Positions 1 through 9,068 of a stretch of DNA of 64,000 nt are shown one piece after another. Both the position numbers and the translations under genes were made by a program. Source of the DNA: Paenirhizobium naphthalenivorans (lineage in GTDB: Bacteria > Pseudomonadota > Alphaproteobacteria > Rhizobiales > Rhizobiaceae); NCBI RefSeq assembly GCF_007992095.1, contig NZ_BJZP01000001.1, positions 329,492 through 393,491 of the forward strand, read 5' to 3'. The number at the start of each line of letters is the position of its first letter. The first letter of the stretch is position 1. The notes under the pieces were generated by a model. That model had not been told where the DNA came from. It ran no database searches and worked only from the letters and a program-made list of their open reading frames with translations.

Positions 1-1
1 C

Positions 2-268
2 CAGCAGGAGGAAGCGTTTCGGTTGATCCAGGAGGTCGTCCACTATGTCGCCGAGCGGAAGCCTGGCTTTTTGTGGAGCAACCTTGCCAAGAGCACCGAT
101 GGGCTGACAGTCGTGAATATCGAGGCGATCTCAGATCCGGGCGACGTCGAGATTTTCTTTTCCGATCCGGTATTCCTCGAAAAGTTCCGCAAGCTCGACA
201 CCGTCTCGTCGAGCGAGTTTCACACCTACACCGTTGGCGATCTGGTGCTGCCGAAGGCCTCAGCGTGA
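2..268 (+). CDS. ABM-type (antibiotic biosynthesis monooxygenase-like) protein, C-terminal part
   Basis: The open frame runs in from the left edge, so the true start lies outside the window. The visible 88 residues include a stretch of the type FLWSNLAKSTDGLTVVNIEA followed by a segment ending in FRKLDTVSSSEFHTY. This resembles the ferredoxin-like ABM fold (PF03992 type), small dimeric proteins that oxidise quinols or handle reactive aromatics without metal cofactors. Its stop overlaps the GTG start of the next gene by 3 bases, so it is probably co-translated with the exporter. The family call rests on pattern resemblance only; no substrate can be inferred. Confidence 0.55.
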   Translation, partial: QQEEAFRLIQEVVHYVAERKPGFLWSNLAKSTDGLTVVNIEAISDPGDVEIFFSDPVFLEKFRKLDTVSSSEFHTYTVGDLVLPKASA

Positions 269-1433
269 CGTGCCGGGTCGAACGGCTGCCGGTGGCAGGT
301 CTGACCGCACTGGCGGTTGCCGGTTTCGTCACCATCCTGACGGAGGCCCTGCCTGCCGGTCTGCTCCCGCAGATCGGGGGCTCGCTGGGAGTGAGCGAGG
401 CCATGGCCGGACAATGGATCAGTATCTATGCGCTGGGATCGCTGCTCGCTGCGATCCCGCTGACGGCAGCGACACGAAGCTGGCGCAGACGACCGCTCCT
501 GCTTAGCGCCATCGTCGGTTTCGCCATCGCCAATCTGGTGACGGCCCTGACGGCCAGCTTCATCGTCGCGATGGCGGCACGTTTCGTCGGCGGTGTGTCG
601 GCCGGCCTGCTATGGGCGTTGCTGGCCGGTTATGCGGTTCGCATGGCGCCATCTCATTTGGCGGGACGGGCTATGGCCATTGCGATGGCGGGGACGCCGT
701 TGGCGCTCTCCATCGGCATCCCGGCCGGCACATTTATCGGCAACCTCGCCGGCTGGCGACTGACCTTCGGTCTGCTCAGCGTCAGTGCACTGCTGCTCGC
801 TGGCTGGATCGTCGCAAAGGTGCCGGATTTTGCCGGCGAGCCTGAAACGCAACGCCCTTCCCTGGCCCAGGTCTTTGCAGTTCCGGGCGTGCGGCCGGTA
901 CTGGCGGCGACGCTCTGCTACGTGCTGGCTCACAACCTCCTGTACACTTACATCGCGCCACTTCTGACCGGCCACGGCATGGCCGACCGGATCGACATGT
1001 CCTTCTGGCCTTCGGGGGCGCCGCACTTGTCAGTATCGGCCTGACGGGCGCGTTGATCGACACATGGCTGAGACCACTGACCTTCACCGGCATCGGCCTG
1101 TTTCTTGTGGCCGTCTTGATACTTGCGGTGACGACCGGAGCACCGTTGGCGATCTACGGGGCCGCACTTATCTGGGGACTGGCATTCGGCGGGTCGGCGA
1201 CGGTCTTTCAGACCGCGTCAGCACGTGCGGCCGGCCCGGCGGCCGACGTGGCGCAGGCAATGATCGTCACAGCATGGAATATCGCCATTTTCGGCGGAGC
1301 CGTCGTGGGTGGTGTCATTCTCGAAACCGCGGGAGCAGGCGGATTGTCCTGGGCCGGTATCGCCCTGCTCGTCGGCGCTGCCGGATCAGCGCTGTGCATG
1401 GGGCGCCTCGCTGGCGCAGGACGCATGATGTGA
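265..1433 (+). pseudogene. MFS exporter, interrupted by a frameshift near 999
   Basis: A major facilitator superfamily transporter of the sugar-efflux/arabinose-polymer class (AraJ/YdhP-like). Helices are continuous from the GTG at 265 to about 990. The first frame then degenerates into a short tail ending at 1044. The next frame restores a clean continuation starting VLLAFGGAALVSIGLTGAL and running through further helices to 1433. One missing base near 999 explains both halves, giving about 390 residues if repaired, the usual MFS length. It sits head-to-tail with the ABM protein. This could be a true inactivating mutation or a sequencing/assembly error; another frameshift occurs at about 25245. 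Confidence 0.8.
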
Positions 1434-1739
1434 CAAATCGCGATGCGATGTCTGGTTCGGATTGCCACAGTGTGCGGCGCTAGAGGGCTATAGCGTAAAC
1501 GTTGGGCTCATCATCGTGCATGGCCCGCCAGCCCCGCCGATTGCCGCCAGCAATAGCCAATGTGCCACAGATCATCGCAAAACGGTAAATGGTGGCCACA
1601 AGCGTTTCTTGCTGGCGGCATGCGCAGCAAATAGGTCAGCCGGAAGTGGACATTGGCGGTTTCCACATGGGAGGGGCCGCTCCTCAGACCAAGCAACCGC
1701 CGTCAAGGTGCCAGGTGGCGGCGGCACGGCGTCAAGCGC
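1434..1739. other. Intergenic, with a minus-strand peptide-like relic
   Basis: No gene is supported here. On the minus strand, 1539 to 1480 reads RRGWRAMHDDEPNVYAIAL then a stop. This resembles a similar minus-strand tail at 3216-3148 (AWRAEADETGNYTYAIALYND then stop). The two share the WRA and YAIAL blocks, so this looks like a decayed copy of a dispersed element rather than a working gene. Confidence 0.35.
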
Positions 1740-2528
1740 TCAGGCAATCAGATGGGACTGCATAAGCTGCGCAACAACATCTGGCGTTTCCATCAGAGCC
1801 AGATGTGGCCCCTCGATCCAGGCAAGAGCCGCGCCGGCGACACCACCGGCAAGCACCGTTGATGCCGCCGGATCGACCATCTGATCGTGTCGGTTACCAA
1901 GAACCAACGTGCGCGCTTTGATTGCGCCAAGGTCTTTTGAGACGTCGACCCTCAGGTCCAACTCTGACTGTCGGGCGATACCCTGCCAGTTGCTACCATT
2001 GACCATGTCTGAGACGAACGCCTCGATGTCTTCGATCCCGGACAGAAAATCGCGGCTGAAGCCGGTCAGCAGCATCAGACGCGTGAGTGCCTCGGGGTCT
2101 TTGCGGGCCAAATCCGCCCAGTGTCGAAACTGTAGCTGCGAACGCGGATCTCTACCGGTTACGAAACCGCCGATGAGCACGAGCTTGCTGACTCTGTCGG
2201 GATGGAGGGCGGCAAGCCTCGTCGCGACGGCGGAGCCTAGCGAAAAACCGGCGAGATCGAAGGTATCAAGCCCGGCATGGTCTGCCGCGGCGACCACCTG
2301 CCCGACCAGATGGTCAAGCGTCAGCACTTCCGTCGGATCATCGGTGAGCCCGGACCCGGCATAATCAGGCCGCAGCAGGCGTCTGCCCGACAGGTATGGC
2401 ATCAGGCCCGAGAAGTTTGCCTCGCCATCTCCTCCCGTCCCATGCACGAGGATGAGCGGCTGCCCCTCCCCGTCGTCTCGATAGCCAACACGCGCGCCGT
2501 CTTTTTCAAAGTACTCGATTTTCGACAT
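1740..2528 (-). CDS. Alpha/beta hydrolase
   Basis: A 262-residue alpha/beta-fold hydrolase. The oxyanion-hole region is LILVHGTGGDG, the nucleophile elbow is DLAGFSLGSA (Gly-Phe-Ser-Leu-Gly, around residue 98), and a late Asp (HDQMVDP) and His (EGPHLALME) complete a plausible catalytic triad. The start at MSKIEYF was chosen over an upstream ATG because the upstream segment overlaps the promoter. It faces the MerR gene across a shared 84-base region with a perfect inverted repeat, so it is probably that regulator's target. The substrate is unknown; cofactor-free esterase or C-C hydrolase are both possible. Confidence 0.85.
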   Translation of the reverse strand: MSKIEYFEKDGARVGYRDDGEGQPLILVHGTGGDGEANFSGLMPYLSGRRLLRPDYAGSGLTDDPTEVLTLDHLVGQVVAAADHAGLDTFDLAGFSLGSAVATRLAALHPDRVSKLVLIGGFVTGRDPRSQLQFRHWADLARKDPEALTRLMLLTGFSRDFLSGIEDIEAFVSDMVNGSNWQGIARQSELDLRVDVSKDLGAIKARTLVLGNRHDQMVDPAASTVLAGGVAGAALAWIEGPHLALMETPDVVAQLMQSHLIA

Positions 2529-2569
2529 TGTTCCATTCTCCGACTTGATGTGTCGGCACGCTTCCTGCA

Positions 2570-2589
2570 CCCTGACAATACTGTCAGGG
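2570..2589. promoter_or_regulatory. Inverted-repeat operator between hydrolase and MerR genes
   Basis: CCCTGACA and TGTCAGGG form a perfect 8-bp inverted repeat with a 4-bp spacer. On the minus strand TTGACC lies at its upstream edge and could be the -35 element of the hydrolase promoter, so the dyad would fall in the -35/-10 spacer. That is the usual place for MerR-family binding. Confidence 0.7.
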
Positions 2590-2612
2590 TCAAGCAGAAA
2601 ACGAATGAGGTC

Positions 2613-3008
2613 ATGATGCAGATCGGTGAGATTTCAGTTCGGAGCGGCGTCAGCGTCCGGATGCTGCGTTTCTACGAAGCCGAGGGCCTCCTCCGGCCGC
2701 ATCGGACCGAGAGCGGCTATCGGGACTATTCCCAAGACGATCTGGAAGAGGCGCGCCGCATCCGGCAGTTAGCCGACGCAGGGCTGACGGTCGAGGCGAT
2801 GCATGACCTCTTACCCTGCATCATCAGCCCGGAGCCGACCTTCCATCCCTGCGACCGGCTGCGCGCCCGGTTGGAGGCCGAGGTCGCCAAGCTCGACCGA
2901 AAGCTCTCGGAAATGGAGCGCTCCCGTGCGCAGATCGCCGCCTACCTCGACGGACTCCCGCGCGACGAATGGAGAGATACTGCCATCCTCAGGTCTGAAA
3001 CGGCCTGA
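2613..3008 (+). CDS. MerR-family transcriptional regulator
   Basis: A 131-residue MerR-type regulator. The N-terminal winged helix reads IGEISVRSGVSVRMLRFYEA followed by GLLRPHRTESGYRDY, and a dimerising coiled coil (LRARLEAEVAKLDRKLSEM) follows. The effector region is short. It contains two cysteines (one in DLLPCIIS, one in FHPCDRL), not enough for a metal-sensor call. The start could be 2613 or 2616. It is transcribed divergently from the alpha/beta hydrolase over the operator at 2570-2589, so it likely controls both itself and that gene. Confidence 0.88.
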   Translation: MMQIGEISVRSGVSVRMLRFYEAEGLLRPHRTESGYRDYSQDDLEEARRIRQLADAGLTVEAMHDLLPCIISPEPTFHPCDRLRARLEAEVAKLDRKLSEMERSRAQIAAYLDGLPRDEWRDTAILRSETA

Positions 3009-3333
3009 AAAGAAAGCGGTCGAAAACAGCTATGGGCCTCGCTGGTCAATGACTAGCGAGGGCTCCTTCTAGATGCTTGCTGCAAATTCTGGTAATGTCT
3101 GCCTCCGGGAATTGGATGACAGTGAGTGGGCGGCCTGTAGGGCCAATTCAATCATTGTAGAGGGCTATGGCGTATGTGTAGTTCCCGGTTTCGTCGGCTT
3201 CGGCCCGCCACGCCCGTTAAAACGTTCCGTTGAAATAAAACGGTATTCGGTCGGAATTTAGCGATCGATTTAGCCCGGGCGGAACCAGTTTTGCCGCAAT
3301 GTCGGTTTAGGAGCGAGCATCAGGAGCAAGTTC
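3009..3333. other. Intergenic with degenerate minus-strand coding relic
   Basis: Reading the minus strand from about 3230 gives a peptide with several in-frame stops: FYFNGTF, stop, RAWRAEADETGNYTYAIALYND, stop, then IGPTGRPLTVIQFPEADITR and a short tail. The protein-like runs around the stops suggest a decayed small gene. It shares its WRA...YAIAL core with the relic at 1480-1539. No intact gene is seen. Confidence 0.35.
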
Positions 3334-3459
3334 ATGCGTGCGATCTTTTTTGCCATCATTGCCTCGGTGCTCAGCATCCTGGCGTTCAAATACAGTGATA
3401 ACTCGCTGGGCCAGAACGAGTTGATGGCCTCGCCAGTCGACGTCGCCGCGCAGAAGTAA
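3334..3459 (+). CDS. Small single-pass membrane protein
   Basis: A 41-residue open frame starting at an ATG six bases after AGGAGC. It begins MRAIFFAIIASVLSILAFKY, a single hydrophobic helix, and ends with a polar tail (PVDVAAQK). It lies between a decayed relic and cobQ and is not obviously in an operon. I do not recognise the family. Good ribosome-binding spacing and the helix make it a plausible gene. Confidence 0.5.
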   Translation: MRAIFFAIIASVLSILAFKYSDNSLGQNELMASPVDVAAQK

Positions 3460-3499
3460 TCCCGCGTGACCGCTAGGCGCGCGCCCGTTCGTGACGGGC

Positions 3500-4954
3500 T
3501 TATCCCAGCCATTGCCTGAGCCAGTCGACCGACAGACGCGACTTCAGCTCCTGCGCCAGTTCATCGAGCGCATTATCGACATCGAGACGATAGTCCCTGC
3601 CCCCGCCACGGATGCCAAAGCTCTCCAACAGTTGTCGACGATAAGCGTCGCTGGAAAAAAGGCCGTGCAGATAAGTGCCCATCACCCGGCCGTCGGGCGA
3701 GCGCGCGCCGTCTGGATACGACTCGATGGTAACCGCTGCCCTTTGGCAATCCGGTCCCTCAGTGACGCCGAGATGGATCTCATAACCCGACAGAGCGACG
3801 TCGAATTCCAGTGAATGAGCCTGGCTGTTGCGCACCGTCTTTTCCGGCGCCATCACTGTGTCGACGTCCAGAAGGCCCAGCCCTTTCACCGTCCTGCTCT
3901 CACCTTCCAGGCCAAGCGGGTCGGCGACGGTGCGTCCGAGCATCTGGTAGCCGCCGCAAATGCCGATCACCCGCCCACCGCGGCGCGCATGGCCGGCGAT
4001 GTCCGCGTCCCAGCCATTGGCGCGCAGGGTCTCCAGATCGCCAATCGTCGATTTCGATCCGGGCAGAATGACGAGCCCGGCATCGGCGGGAAGGCGCTCA
4101 CCGGCGCGGACAAAGACAAGCTCGACATCGGGTTCGCCCGCGAGCGGGTCGAAATCGTCGAAATTGGCGATCCTCGACAAAACCGGCACCGCGACTTTCA
4201 GGGCGGCTTCCCTTCCCGTTGCCAGCCGTTCCAACACCACCGAATCCTCCGCCGGCAGGCGACCGGCCGCCTTCAGCCAGGGGATGACGCCGAAGCATGG
4301 CCAGGCGGTGAACCGGCCAATCGCCGCGATCCCATCGTCGAACAGACTGACGTCGCCACGGAACTTGTTGATGATATAACCGACGATCTGCCGACGATCC
4401 TCTTGCGGGAGTATCGTATGGGTTCCGACCAGTGAGGCGATCACCCCGCCGCGGTCGATATCACCAACCAGCACCACCGGCACGCCGGCGCGCGTGGCAA
4501 AACCCATGTTGGCGATGTCGCCGGCCCTCAGATTGATCTCGGCCGGCGAGCCTGCCCCCTCGACGATCACCAGATCCGCGCCCTCTTTCACCATCTCGAA
4601 GCTCTCCAGCACGGCGGAAAGCAGCTGTGGCTTGAGCCTCTGGTAGTCACGACCCTTCGCCTGACCAAAGACCTTGCCTTGCAGGATGATCTGGCTGCCC
4701 GTCTCCGACTGGGGCTTGAGCAGCACCGGGTTCATGTGGACAGAGGACGGCACGCGGGCCGCAAGAGCCTGCAACCACTGGGCGCGGCCGATTTCGCCAC
4801 CATCGTCGGCAACGGCGGCGTTGTTGGACATGTTCTGAGGCTTGAAAGGCCTGACTTTCAGCCCCTGATTGGCGGCAAGCCGGCAAAGGCCGGCAACGAG
4901 AACAGTCTTGCCAACATCAGAGCCTGTACCTTGCAGCATCACTGCCTTTGCCAT
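3500..4954 (-). CDS. cobQ: Cobyric acid synthase
   Basis: Glutamine-dependent amidation of adenosylcobyrinic acid a,c-diamide to adenosylcobyric acid, a late aerobic/anaerobic cobalamin step. The 484-residue length is normal. The N-terminal dethiobiotin-synthetase-like domain has a P-loop GTGSDVGKT and the KPQNMSNNAA block. The C-terminal class I amidotransferase domain has the nucleophile in IGICGGYQMLG and the catalytic His in GTYLHGLF. It is encoded alone on the minus strand. I looked upstream for a cobalamin riboswitch B12 box and saw none. Its presence beside a corrinoid methyltransferase locus fits a local demand for cofactor. Confidence 0.96.
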   Translation of the reverse strand: MAKAVMLQGTGSDVGKTVLVAGLCRLAANQGLKVRPFKPQNMSNNAAVADDGGEIGRAQWLQALAARVPSSVHMNPVLLKPQSETGSQIILQGKVFGQAKGRDYQRLKPQLLSAVLESFEMVKEGADLVIVEGAGSPAEINLRAGDIANMGFATRAGVPVVLVGDIDRGGVIASLVGTHTILPQEDRRQIVGYIINKFRGDVSLFDDGIAAIGRFTAWPCFGVIPWLKAAGRLPAEDSVVLERLATGREAALKVAVPVLSRIANFDDFDPLAGEPDVELVFVRAGERLPADAGLVILPGSKSTIGDLETLRANGWDADIAGHARRGGRVIGICGGYQMLGRTVADPLGLEGESRTVKGLGLLDVDTVMAPEKTVRNSQAHSLEFDVALSGYEIHLGVTEGPDCQRAAVTIESYPDGARSPDGRVMGTYLHGLFSSDAYRRQLLESFGIRGGGRDYRLDVDNALDELAQELKSRLSVDWLRQWLG

Positions 4955-5768
4955 GGAGACCTCGCCCTTGTGATGGCATGAGCCCGTACCGGCGGGCAGG
5001 GAATCGGCTTGTGTCCGGACCTGCTCTGCCGATTCTCATGCTGGCGCCACCCGGTCAAGCGGCGATCCCAGCATCGATTGGCACGCGCCCATGACGCCCG
5101 CGAACGGGTGAGGATTACCTTAACATGGAGAGAATCGCACCAGGCGAATACAACTGATGCCACCAATGCGGGCAGCGAGCGATTCCCCCACACCGGGCTT
5201 AAATCGTGCCCGGTACGCACTACCTTGGCCGGGACACGAGCGGCATGACTGCCGTACCGACACATTTAGCCAGACATTATTACCAGATGGTTTATGGCCG
5301 CTGCAGCAATTTCGCGAGGCAGACGGCGGCTTCCGCAACGGCCGGTCCGGGAGTGTTCACCAAGGTTGCGTAAACCGTTGCTGACGCGGCGTTCTCGGGC
5401 GCGCAGGCCCGGCAATCACAGACCTTACGCGGAAGGTGAAAAGGCGCTCGTCAATGGCCGCATTGCATCACAACATATTGCGCCGCGGAAGACGACCTCG
5501 TCATTCTCTTGTATTTTATCGCCTCAAACGGTTGCTTTTCGCAATATAGGCCCTACCCTTGGACGGTCGGCATTTGGCTGGGCCCTTCCCAAAATCATGC
5601 GTCTCATCGCGTGGGCCCTCGCCGACATTGCACATTCGGTTTGCGCTTGGGTATTCCCACTTTGCGCCTTGTGCCGTTCAGCTCCGCCCAATGCCTGGTC
5701 ATGCAGCACGCAGGTATTGGCTAAACTATAACGCTGCGAAAAAAATTGAGACTTGGAGGTCTTAGACC
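4955..5768. other. Intergenic region upstream of the betaine importer
   Basis: About 0.8 kb with no supported gene. The last part, from about 5700, carries TTGGCT and an AT-rich TATAAC-like segment, then GAGACTTGGAGGTCTTAG, which holds the ribosome-binding GGAGG inside a weak self-complementary stretch just before the substrate-binding protein start. No riboswitch or tRNA was recognised. Confidence 0.4.
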
Positions 5769-6767
5769 ATGAAGAAACTCCTGGCATCTACCGTGTTTGC
5801 CGCCGGACTCTATGTCGCGACGGGCTCTGCCCAGGCTGCCGAATGCGGCAAAATTTCCATTGCCGAAATGAACTGGGCTTCGGCCGGTGTTGCCGCCTAT
5901 GTCGACAAGATCATCCTTGAAACCGGTTATGGCTGCGATGTCACCCTCGTCACCGGCGACACGATGCCGACCTTCACCTCGATGAACGAAAAGGGCGAAC
6001 CGGACATGGCGCCTGAATTGTGGGTGAATGCGGTTCGCACCCCACTCGACGAGGCCGTGGCCGAAGGGCGCCTGATCCAGGCCGCTCCGATTCTAAGCGA
6101 CGGCGGTGTCGAAGGTTGGTGGATCCCGAAATTCATCGCCGACGCCCACCCCGACATCAAGACGGTACAGGACGCACTGAAGCATCCAGAGCTTTTTCCC
6201 GCACCCGAAGATTCGTCCAAGGCGGCGGTCATCAATTGCCCATCCGGCTGGAATTGCCAGATCTCGACGGCCAACCTTTATCGCGCGGTTGGCGCCAAGG
6301 AAAAAGGTTTTGACCTGGTGGACACCGGTTCGGCGGCCGGCCTCGATGGTTCGATCGCCAATGCCTTCGAGAAGAAGACCGGCTGGCTCGGATATTATTG
6401 GGCACCGACCGCGATCCTTGGCAAGTACGAGATGGTCAAGCTGAGCTTCGACGTCAAGCATGACAAGGCGGAATGGGACAAATGTACGGCTGTCGCCGAT
6501 TGCGCCGACCCGAAGGTCAATTCCTATCCAGTCTCCGACGTCTACACGGTCGTCACCAAGGAGTTCGCGGAAAAGGCAAGTGTCGCGTTGGATTATGTGA
6601 AGGCCCGCAAATGGGACAATCACACTGTCGGCGAAGTGCTCGCCTGGATGGACGAGAACCAGGCGACCAATGAGGAAGCGGCGGAACACTTCCTGAAAAC
6701 CTATCCGGAACTGTGGACCGGCTGGCTCCCGGCGGAGGTAGCGGACAAGGTGAAAGCTGATCTCTGA
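5769..6767 (+). CDS. Choline/betaine ABC transporter, periplasmic substrate-binding protein
   Basis: An OpuAC/ProX-type binding protein of 332 residues. A Sec signal peptide (MKKLLASTVFAAGLYVATGS...AQAAE) is cut before ECGK. The mature part has the family pattern IAEMNWASAGV...TLVTGDTMP, aromatic residues that can cage a quaternary ammonium (VEGWWIP, GYYWAP) and four cysteines that could form disulfides. It is the first gene of a binding-protein, permease and ATPase set, consistent with uptake of choline, glycine betaine, proline betaine or carnitine. The exact ligand cannot be read from sequence. Confidence 0.92.
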   Translation: MKKLLASTVFAAGLYVATGSAQAAECGKISIAEMNWASAGVAAYVDKIILETGYGCDVTLVTGDTMPTFTSMNEKGEPDMAPELWVNAVRTPLDEAVAEGRLIQAAPILSDGGVEGWWIPKFIADAHPDIKTVQDALKHPELFPAPEDSSKAAVINCPSGWNCQISTANLYRAVGAKEKGFDLVDTGSAAGLDGSIANAFEKKTGWLGYYWAPTAILGKYEMVKLSFDVKHDKAEWDKCTAVADCADPKVNSYPVSDVYTVVTKEFAEKASVALDYVKARKWDNHTVGEVLAWMDENQATNEEAAEHFLKTYPELWTGWLPAEVADKVKADL

Positions 6768-6779
6768 TCCGGGCATGGC

Positions 6780-6798
6780 GCGGTGACCTCGTCACCGC
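6780..6798. repeat. Stem-loop after the binding-protein gene
   Basis: GCGGTGAC, CTC, GTCACCGC is a perfect 8-bp hairpin 13 bases after the stop, with no T-run. In binding-protein operons such hairpins often protect the first cistron's mRNA so that it outnumbers the permease; that role is inferred here. Confidence 0.55.
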
Positions 6799-6984
6799 CC
6801 ACGCCATCGACTTCATTGCGCCGGCCTGCGGGGCGGCCTCATTTGAATAATTCCGTCGCGGGCGCCCGGCAGTGGTGCCCGCGCGCGATGTCGTTTTGCC
6901 AATCGCTCGGCGTTGCGGCATCGGCGGGCCGGTCCGCGGGCGCGATGCCCGGGACCGACGGGGTTTAAACAGGGGGACCATCAC

Positions 6985-7899
6985 ATGGCTTCTGGTATAT
7001 GCAGTTACCTTCCCGAACTGCTCTGTAGTTTTCCATCCATCGACAACAGCCTTCTGCGCGCCTTCAAAAAAAGCGTCGACGGCGGTTTCAAGGCCTTTGT
7101 GCGCGCCTATGGCGATATACTGGACACAGCCGTCCAGCCGCTGCAATGGTTTCTGAACTGGCTGCAGGACCTGTTCGTCGATGCGCCCTGGATCATTTTC
7201 CTGCTGGCGCTGACAGCGGTCATCCACATTACCGGGCGTGATGCTCGGATCACCGCCGGCACCTTCCTGGCGATGATCGCGATCGGCCTGGTCGGCCTGT
7301 GGGAGGACACGATGGTGACGCTCGCCATGGTCACCGTCTGCACACTCATGGCCATTGTCATCGGCATACCGATCGGCATTCTCATGGCCCGCTCGGACCG
7401 TGCCCAGTCGGTCGTCAATCCGATCCTCGACGTCATGCAGACCATGCCGAGCTTCGTCTACCTCATTCCGGTGGTGATGATCTTCGGCATTGGTAAGGTG
7501 CCGGGCCTGATTGCCGTGGTTATCTATGCGGTTCCGCCGATGATCCGGCTTACCAATCTCGGCATCCGCCTTGTCGACCGCGAAGTGCTGGAGGCGGCCG
7601 ATGCCTTCGGCTCCTCGTCGTCGCAGAAATTGTTCAACGTGCAGATACCACTGGCCTTGCCGACCATCATGGCGGGCATCAACCAGACCATCATGATGTC
7701 GCTTTCCATGGTCGTCGTTGCATCGATGATCGGCGTCGGCGGGCTCGGCAAGAACGTATTGCAGGCGATCACCAACCAGTTCTTCACGATCGGCCTGCTC
7801 AACGGCTTCGCCCTGGTCGCCATCGCCATCATCTTCGACCGCACCAGCCAAGCCTATGGCAAACGGTTGCAGAAGCATACGGAGGTCATCCATGGCTAG
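6985..7899 (+). CDS. Choline/betaine ABC transporter permease
   Basis: A 304-residue inner-membrane permease of the ProW/OpuAB class with about six to seven helices. The EAA loop that contacts the ATPase is visible as VLEAADAFGSSSSQKLF followed by PLALP. The ATG at 6985 was chosen because AGGGGGA lies just upstream and homologues begin near here. The gene is separated from the binding protein by 217 bases containing a hairpin, and its end overlaps the ATPase start by 8 bases, which points to translational coupling. Confidence 0.92.
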   Translation: MASGICSYLPELLCSFPSIDNSLLRAFKKSVDGGFKAFVRAYGDILDTAVQPLQWFLNWLQDLFVDAPWIIFLLALTAVIHITGRDARITAGTFLAMIAIGLVGLWEDTMVTLAMVTVCTLMAIVIGIPIGILMARSDRAQSVVNPILDVMQTMPSFVYLIPVVMIFGIGKVPGLIAVVIYAVPPMIRLTNLGIRLVDREVLEAADAFGSSSSQKLFNVQIPLALPTIMAGINQTIMMSLSMVVVASMIGVGGLGKNVLQAITNQFFTIGLLNGFALVAIAIIFDRTSQAYGKRLQKHTEVIHG

Positions 7900-8944
7900 T
7901 CACGGCATCGAAATCCGCGAACTCTACAAGATCTTCGGACCACGCGGGGAAGACTATATCGACCTCGTCAAGGCGGGTATGACCAAGGCGGAACTCAACG
8001 ACAAGCACGATCATGTGCTCGGCCTCAAGGATATCAACATCTCCATGCCGGCAGGCGGCATCACCGTCGTCATGGGGCTGTCCGGCTCGGGCAAGTCCAC
8101 CCTGATCCGCCATATCAACCGGCTGATCGAACCGACTGCGGGACAGGTGCTCTACGAGGACGTCGACATCTGCCAGATGTCCCCTTCGGCGCTGCGCGAC
8201 TTCCGCCGTCACAAGACGGCCATGGTGTTCCAGAAGTTCGCCCTCCTGCCCCACCGCACGGTGATGGAAAACGCCGTATACGGCCTGGAGATCCAGGGCG
8301 TATCGCGCGCCGAGCGGGAAAAGAAGGGGGCCTATTGGATCGAGCGCGTCGGCCTCTCCGGTTTTGAGAACAACTTTCCAAACCAGCTATCCGGCGGCAT
8401 GCAGCAGCGCGTCGGGCTCGCCCGCGCGCTGAGCAATGATGCCGACATCCTGCTGATGGATGAAGCCTTCTCAGCGCTGGATCCCCTGATCCGCGTCGAT
8501 ATGCAGTCGGTGCTTCTCGACCTGCAGGAGGAGTTGCAGAAGACTATCGTCTTCATCACCCATGACCTCGACGAGGCTCTGAGACTCGGCGACATGATCA
8601 CCATTCTGCGCGACGGTGAGGTCGTCCAACAGGGCACCGGGCAAGAGATCGTGCTGCGCCCGGCCGATTCCTATATCTCCGCCTTCGTCAAAGAGGTGAA
8701 CCGCGGCCGGGTGATCCAGGTGAGAACCATCATGTCACCGCTCGCCGAGGCTCCCGTCGGCATGCCGCTCAAGAGCAGCACCGTGCTGGAGGAAGCCGCG
8801 CGGGCGATGACCGTGGCGGGCCAGACCGACGCCCACGTTGTCGACAAGGCCGGCACGCCAATCGGCTCCGTCGACCTCTCGGCGATCATTTCGTCGATGG
8901 TGACGCCCACCAGCCATCTCGATCACCAGGTCGCGGCGCGGTAG
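7892..8944 (+). CDS. Choline/betaine ABC transporter ATP-binding protein
   Basis: A ProV/OpuAA-like ATPase of 350 residues. It has Walker A GLSGSGKST, signature LSGGMQQRVGLARAL, Walker B ILLMDEAFSALDP and the switch His in FITHDLDEAL. The C-terminal extension after RTIMSPL resembles the CBS-type regulatory tail of osmoprotectant importers, though it is short. It overlaps the permease gene by 8 bases and completes the importer. It probably supplies quaternary amines to the betaine-homocysteine methyltransferase and to the corrinoid methyltransferase system downstream. Confidence 0.94.
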   Translation: MASHGIEIRELYKIFGPRGEDYIDLVKAGMTKAELNDKHDHVLGLKDINISMPAGGITVVMGLSGSGKSTLIRHINRLIEPTAGQVLYEDVDICQMSPSALRDFRRHKTAMVFQKFALLPHRTVMENAVYGLEIQGVSRAEREKKGAYWIERVGLSGFENNFPNQLSGGMQQRVGLARALSNDADILLMDEAFSALDPLIRVDMQSVLLDLQEELQKTIVFITHDLDEALRLGDMITILRDGEVVQQGTGQEIVLRPADSYISAFVKEVNRGRVIQVRTIMSPLAEAPVGMPLKSSTVLEEAARAMTVAGQTDAHVVDKAGTPIGSVDLSAIISSMVTPTSHLDHQVAAR

Positions 8945-9000
8945 CGTCGATCCGATCGGCAAGACGGGCCGCCCATGGCGTGGCGGCCTGTCCTGTCGCA

Positions 9001-9048
9001 TTTGAGCGTTGCGGACCGAGCCGGGTGCGCCTTATATCGACGCTCAAA
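9001..9048 (+). promoter_or_regulatory. Inverted repeat in the leader of the bmt gene
   Basis: TTTGAGCGT at 9001-9009 and ACGCTCAAA at 9040-9048 pair perfectly over 9 bp around a 30-base loop. The GGAGGAC ribosome-binding site lies just 3' of it. It matches no riboswitch consensus I know. It may be a leader structure or a regulator site. Confidence 0.4.
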
Positions 9049-9068
9049 TCCGATCCGGAGGACATCCC

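Noticed and set aside
4955..5300. Cobalamin riboswitch before cobQ
   Set aside because: I compared the minus-strand leader with the B12-box consensus and found no GCCACTG-like or GCCAGGAGACC-like core.
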